DNA from: an uncultured Christensenella sp.
GTDB lineage: Bacteria; Bacillota; Clostridia; Christensenellales; Pumilibacteraceae
Length of the DNA stretch: 64,000 nucleotides
Assembly: GCA_949948895.1 (NCBI GenBank)
Contig: CATLHE010000009.1
Location: forward strand, 1 to 64,000
Direction of reading: 5' to 3'
The translations under genes and the position numbers were made by a program. The notes under the pieces were generated by a model, which saw only the letters and a program-made list of their open reading frames with translations, searched no databases and was not told the DNA's origin. Shown here in pieces: positions 60,552-64,000 of this stretch (its first letter is position 1; the number at the start of each line of letters is the position of its first letter).

Positions 60552-61511
60552 TTACTCTTCGCGAGCGATAGCTTCATCGATCTTTTTTATCTCTTCTCTC
60601 GCATAAATATAATCGTCGTACACTCCGTCTGGGAGTGCGGCGGGGTCGGGTTTGAAAATATAGCAGTAGTCGGGGTGCTCGTGCGCGTCGAAGACCCTGT
60701 AATATCCGTTTTCGTCTCGATACGCCGCGTTGCGTTCTTTTATGTATTTGTTGTCCAGATCTATCACGTACGAATCGTAGTTGCGCTCGGTCATATCGTT
60801 AGCCAATATACCGTACGAAGCGCTGCAAGGTCGAGGGTCGGCGGACATGTGATATCCGACGAGGTCGTACTTTTCGAGAAAATGCGGATAGGCGGGGAAT
60901 ATTCCGTGAGCGCAAGGGTCTTTACATTCGTCGCAGCACCAAGTCCCGCGACGGCACGGTTTTTCGTTTCCGTAAGCGTACATGTCCACATATAATATTT
61001 TAAAACGCCTGCCGAGTATGCACTGTCCTACGGCGCCCACTTTTTCGCGGTAAATATCGCTCGGGCGCATTGCGCGCGTCGTCGTCTTTTTTGTTATTGT
61101 GTATCGGGAATTTTCGCCGTCTTTCAGTCCGACGTCCGAATAGCATTTTATAAACATTTTCAACGTTTGTACGGCGTCGTCGAACGTTTTGTTTATGTAC
61201 GTGTCCTCGATATCGTCGGGATTGCATTTGATCTCGGTTTCGTAAACGTGATCGCTGTCCGCCAGCATGAACGCGTCGAACTTGCGCTTTAAGTTGTCGG
61301 CTAATTTTTTGGCGTGCGCTCTTTCGCGCTTGCCGTTAAACTCGGTTTCTGCTCTACGTAATAGCGATATCGTCTCGTCGTACTCGCGAGAACACGAGTA
61401 GATTATTTTAATGAGTTCCGACTCGGTAAATCGGAAATCGTGCCGTTTTAGGTACTCCCGAAGATCGGGCGACGGTATGGTTTTTATGATATCGTTGTAC
61501 AGTTTATTCAT
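60552..61511 (-). CDS. Unknown 319-residue protein with a compact cysteine cluster
   Basis: I do not recognise this protein. Residues 1-125 are helical and charged. Cys186, Cys192, Cys193, Cys196 and Cys200 (CRRGTWCCDECKDPC) form a cluster that could bind zinc or Fe-S, preceded by the strand KILYVDMYAY and followed by an aromatic, Asp-rich part (YPHFLEKYDLVGYHMSAD). No signal peptide or membrane segment is present. The ATG overlaps the dagK stop (TAATG), so the two are coupled; a terminator follows. Confidence 0.72.
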   Translation of the reverse strand: MNKLYNDIIKTIPSPDLREYLKRHDFRFTESELIKIIYSCSREYDETISLLRRAETEFNGKRERAHAKKLADNLKRKFDAFMLADSDHVYETEIKCNPDDIEDTYINKTFDDAVQTLKMFIKCYSDVGLKDGENSRYTITKKTTTRAMRPSDIYREKVGAVGQCILGRRFKILYVDMYAYGNEKPCRRGTWCCDECKDPCAHGIFPAYPHFLEKYDLVGYHMSADPRPCSASYGILANDMTERNYDSYVIDLDNKYIKERNAAYRDENGYYRVFDAHEHPDYCYIFKPDPAALPDGVYDDYIYAREEIKKIDEAIAREE

Positions 61512-62377
61512 TATTCGCTTACCGCAAATGTTTTGAGTCCGCCCTTGACTATGCTTGCGTTAAAATCCAGATCGTAGTATATTTCGCCGTCGAGCTGTAC
61601 GGGCGCGGGCGTTTCTATCCTGACGCTTTCGCAAATTATATGCTTGGAGTATTGCTTGCCCATGTGTTTGCCTTTTATGAAACTCGGCATAACAAATAGC
61701 GTGGGCGTGTGTTTGGGTTTTTCTATTATCATGACGTCGAGCTTGCCGTCGTCGGGCTTGGATTCGGGCGAGAGCTTTATTCCTCCGCCTATCTGCGTGC
61801 CGTTGCACACGCCTATCATAATGCAACTGTATTCTTTGAGTTCGCCGTTTATCTCCGCTTTAACCTTATACGGCTTATAATGCAAAAGACAACGGAAGAG
61901 CGACGCCACATAGGAGAGTTTGTTTCGGCTTTTTGCGGTCTTTAACAAAACTTCTACGTCCAACCCCGTACCGGCTATATTTATACAGCGCTTGTCGGAT
62001 ATTTGTATATAATCGAGGTCGCGCGGAACGCCTTTCAATATGTCCTCGACGGCTTTACGTGGGTCGATGCTCGCCGCGAGCGTGCCGAGCGCAAAATCGT
62101 TACCTCTGCCCGACGGTATAAGACCCATTCTCGCTTTGCAGAAATCTATACCGTTGAGCACTTCATGGAACGTCCCGTCGCCGCCGAGCGCCGCTATAAC
62201 GTCGCCGTCGACGCAGGTCTCGCTAAGCGACGCGGCGAGCTGCTTGCCGTGCCCCGTGCCGTTGGTAAGGTGTATCTCGTACGGTCTGGCGGCACTTTCC
62301 AATACGCTTTTCGCAATCTCTAAGCATTTTTTGCCGTTGCCCTTTCCGCTTTCGGCGTTGGCTATTATGTGTATCAT
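61511..62377 (-). CDS. Diacylglycerol/lipid kinase (DagK/YegS family)
   Basis: This 288-residue lipid kinase has the glycine-rich nucleotide motif ALGGDGTFHEVLNG (GGDGT at 63-67), IPSGRGNDFA and the C-terminal QLDGEIYYDLDF. DagK-type enzymes phosphorylate diacylglycerol and recycle it into phospholipids. AAGGGAAA precedes the ATG. It lies between the Fic-like gene (30 bp upstream) and the unknown cysteine-cluster gene (overlapping), in one operon ending at 60481. Confidence 0.93.
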   Translation of the reverse strand: MIHIIANAESGKGNGKKCLEIAKSVLESAARPYEIHLTNGTGHGKQLAASLSETCVDGDVIAALGGDGTFHEVLNGIDFCKARMGLIPSGRGNDFALGTLAASIDPRKAVEDILKGVPRDLDYIQISDKRCINIAGTGLDVEVLLKTAKSRNKLSYVASLFRCLLHYKPYKVKAEINGELKEYSCIMIGVCNGTQIGGGIKLSPESKPDDGKLDVMIIEKPKHTPTLFVMPSFIKGKHMGKQYSKHIICESVRIETPAPVQLDGEIYYDLDFNASIVKGGLKTFAVSE

Positions 62378-62407
62378 ATTTCCCTTTTGTATTCGTCTTG
62401 CGACGCT

Positions 62408-63556
62408 TTATTTTTTTGCATTGTTTTCACTCATCATCAGTTCTGTGAGCTGATCGTTGAGCTTGGATATTTTTTGCTGGAGTTTGATGGCGCGCTTAAG
62501 CACGTCTTCGTTAGTTTGGCTTTTTGTTTCGCCGCGCTTTCGCGCGGGCGGACGCTTATCCGCATGTTCCTGTTTGGCGTGGGCAGGCGAGCGGCGTGGC
62601 TCTTGAGCTCGTTTATGTAAGTCGCCGTCGGCTTTATCGTGCTTGGCGTCGCCGCCGTCGGTTTTTATCTGAGGCTTTTCGGGTCTTTTGGGGCGCGGCT
62701 GTTTGGGTTTTACGTCTCGACGCTTTTGCGGTTGCGGCGGTAAAGCTTCGTCCTCGGTCGCCGTTTTGTCCTCGTATGGCGAAATGCCTTCGGGCGGCAG
62801 CCCCGTAAGATCGCGCGTTATCTCTCTTCGGGTCTTGGGCGCGGTCTGCTTCTTTTCGACTGTGCGCTCGTAGGATAGGCAGTCCGCAAAAATTTTATAC
62901 AGCGGAGTCGCGTCGTCTGCGATAAACGCCGCCGATTCGGCGGCTTTGATAGCGGCGGGCGAGGTGCGGTAATAAAAAAGCGAAAAGCCTTTAATGCGGC
63001 AAAACAGCATGATAAAGATTCGGATAGTAAAATCCGAACCGTTTTCAAACGGATGAAGTATGATAAGCTCGCGCATGTAGTGGGTCAGATATCCTGCAAA
63101 GTCCTCTTTGGAAATAGCGGGCGAGCTATCCGTGTCGTTCATCTTTGTGAGTATCGATTTTATCGAGCCCGAGATGTACATGGGCGCGGTGTGCGCGCTG
63201 TCGTTTTCGGTATATTCGGTTTGGCGAGGTTTTCCCGCGCCCTCATCGAGATCGCCGCATATATATTTATGTAGGAGCATGAGCGATACCGTGGAAACGG
63301 GGTTTTGAACGCCGTTTTTCGCCGACTCCAATGCGCGGAAAAATTTGATCTGTGTATCGAGTTTTTTGTACGCTGCGGAAAGAGGACCTACGCTTTTGGC
63401 GTGTTTTATTTTGGGCGCGAGAAACTTATCGCAGTCCAATCGTCCGAGCAACATCATAAGCCCGTCGGTGTCGAACGACGGCGGAAGCTTGACCCCGTCG
63501 GCGGCGAGCGCGGACTTAACGGAACGCAGTATTCGGTTTGCTTCGTGCAATTCCAT
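62408..63556 (-). CDS. Fic-domain-like protein with degenerate active site and basic low-complexity region
   Basis: Residues 60-245 follow the Fic fold: helices around LLHKYICGDLDEG, a MYISG-type flap region and the core loop HPFENGSDFTIR (168-179). Active Fic enzymes have HPFxxGNGRxxR; here the His, Pro, Phe and first Gly are kept, but the Asn-Gly-Arg of the phosphate-binding part is replaced by Ser-Asp-Phe, so AMP transfer is doubtful. Residues 255-340 are Lys/Arg/Pro-rich, and 345-376 form a coiled coil (QQKISKLNDQLTELMM). The ATG at 63556 has no ribosome binding site; the promoter predicts a leaderless mRNA. Substrate and partner are unknown. Confidence 0.75.
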   Translation of the reverse strand: MELHEANRILRSVKSALAADGVKLPPSFDTDGLMMLLGRLDCDKFLAPKIKHAKSVGPLSAAYKKLDTQIKFFRALESAKNGVQNPVSTVSLMLLHKYICGDLDEGAGKPRQTEYTENDSAHTAPMYISGSIKSILTKMNDTDSSPAISKEDFAGYLTHYMRELIILHPFENGSDFTIRIFIMLFCRIKGFSLFYYRTSPAAIKAAESAAFIADDATPLYKIFADCLSYERTVEKKQTAPKTRREITRDLTGLPPEGISPYEDKTATEDEALPPQPQKRRDVKPKQPRPKRPEKPQIKTDGGDAKHDKADGDLHKRAQEPRRSPAHAKQEHADKRPPARKRGETKSQTNEDVLKRAIKLQQKISKLNDQLTELMMSENNAKK

Positions 63557-63562
63557 ACAACG

Positions 63563-63591
63563 ATTATAGCATACGCAAAAGCGATTTGCAA
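63563..63591 (-). promoter_or_regulatory. Promoter predicting a leaderless mRNA for the Fic-like gene
   Basis: On the - strand TTGCAA (63586-63591), a 17-bp spacer and TATAAT (63563-63568), followed by six bases and the ATG at 63556. The same two boxes and spacings occur before the aldo/keto reductase gene. Confidence 0.78.
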
Positions 63592-63728
63592 GGTTTTTGG
63601 TAAATTGGGAGCGGACAAAATGTAACGGTAAATCTTTCGGTTCTTTTCGGGCTGAATGCGCCACCGTCACAAAATTTAAAATACGTCGCTTAAACTATTG
63701 AAATATTTATTAAATTGGAGTACAATAT

Positions 63729-64000
63729 ATGTGTAAGAATATTGCCGATTTTACCACGTTCGGTATTGGCGGCGCGGCGCGGCGAATCGCAGTCACAGAA
63801 AATGCCGACGCGCTTATGGATGAGTGCGGTCGCGGCGAGTGTGTCGTTTTGGGGGGCGGGTCCAACGTTCTGGTGTCCGACGACGGGTACGACGGCACGG
63901 TGATCCTCAACCGCTATGCGGATATTTCCGTATCGGGCGAGACTGTCACGGCGGGCTCCGGTGCGAGGCTTTCGGTTTTGTGCAAGCGCGCGGCGAGTGC
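63729..64000 (+). CDS. murB: UDP-N-acetylenolpyruvoylglucosamine reductase, N-terminal part
   Basis: MurB reduces UDP-GlcNAc-enolpyruvate to UDP-MurNAc in peptidoglycan synthesis. The 90 residues present are the start of the FAD-binding domain: DFTTFGIGG, VVLGGGSNVLVSDDG and VTAGSGARLSVL are family hallmarks. The ATG at 63729 follows TTGGAG at 8-9 base spacing. The gene runs off the window edge. Confidence 0.92.
   Translation, partial: MCKNIADFTTFGIGGAARRIAVTENADALMDECGRGECVVLGGGSNVLVSDDGYDGTVILNRYADISVSGETVTAGSGARLSVLCKRAAS

Noticed and set aside
63721-63726. TACAAT as the -10 box of murB
   Set aside because: It ends 2 bases before the ATG, so transcription would start inside the gene; the upstream TTGAAA is probably coincidental, and TTGGAG serves as ribosome binding site.

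Overview
The window looks like a chromosomal segment of an anaerobic, spore-forming Firmicute of the class Clostridia, possibly related to uncultured Christensenellales-type gut bacteria. The support is a SpoIIID regulator, a SpoIIQ-like LytM protein and a SpoVB-family flippase, a Gram-positive-type SRP RNA with an Alu domain, a lysS/yaaO-like/tmk/holB/ricT cluster ordered as in Bacillus and Clostridium, AdhE plus [FeFe]-hydrogenase genes, a BspA-like leucine-rich repeat protein and near-consensus sigma-A promoters. The order-level placement is inference. Most genes are core functions with GC-rich, A/C-ending codons. A few AT-richer patches (about 2.4-3.5 kb, 4.7-6.7 kb, 24.7-25.1 kb, 35.4-36.1 kb) carry unrecognised membrane proteins, an XRE regulator, repeats and hairpin elements.

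Layout. 0-6.7 kb: end of a leucine-rich repeat protein, an ABC exporter pair, membrane proteins of unknown role and a divergent XRE-regulator/membrane-protein pair. 6.7-10.5 kb: an ABC-F ATPase, a GlmU-like protein with a decayed uridyltransferase half, and prs. 10.6-17.1 kb: spoIIID, a GreA with a large insertion, lysS, and the overlapping chain yaaO-like/tmk/holB/ricT. 17.2-24.7 kb: ferredoxin, phosphoesterase, SpoVB-like flippase, serS, an unknown protein, a degenerate GH3 protein and a sugar acetyltransferase. 24.7-25.4 kb: a 104-bp tandem repeat followed by the SRP RNA gene with its own promoter and terminator. 25.4-28.9 kb: a TetR-flavoprotein pair, a Zn-ribbon Ser/Thr kinase and a HlyIII protein. 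28.9-33.9 kb: ileS, an RNA methyltransferase-like gene and a RluD-type pseudouridine synthase, overlapping. 33.9-37.1 kb: galT, a small unknown, and an aldo/keto reductase. 37.3-45.4 kb: adhE, a small-molecule kinase, and a four-gene cassette resembling hfsABCD ([2Fe-2S] protein, PAS-bearing sensory hydrogenase, SpoIIE-type phosphatase, second hydrogenase). 45.5-54.6 kb: a SpoIIQ-like gene, a zinc-type dehydrogenase, rpmE, a DUF1385-PrmC fusion, prfA, a flavin reductase-rubredoxin fusion, nifS-nifU and a ferritin-like protein. 54.7-64 kb: a membrane protein, a PhoR-PhoB pair beside a Na/Pi cotransporter whose upstream region carries 11-bp-phased PHO-box-like repeats, a Fic-like/DagK/unknown operon and the start of murB.

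Working together, adhE and the two hydrogenases form the reductive end of fermentation (ethanol and hydrogen). The PAS-bearing hydrogenase and the phosphatase could report redox or H2 state. PhoB-PhoR and the Na/Pi transporter form a phosphate-response unit. NifS-NifU supply Fe-S clusters. rpmE, prmC and prfA serve ribosome assembly and termination.

Points most worth a second look: the GreA insertion, the decayed GlmU half, the ABC-F protein with one ATP site destroyed on both faces, four genes whose promoters predict (near-)leaderless mRNAs, the exact 104-bp repeat beside the SRP RNA, the PHO-box array, and a Fic-like protein without an active-site loop. I saw no CRISPR array, no complete insertion sequence, no tRNA or rRNA gene and no T-box leader.
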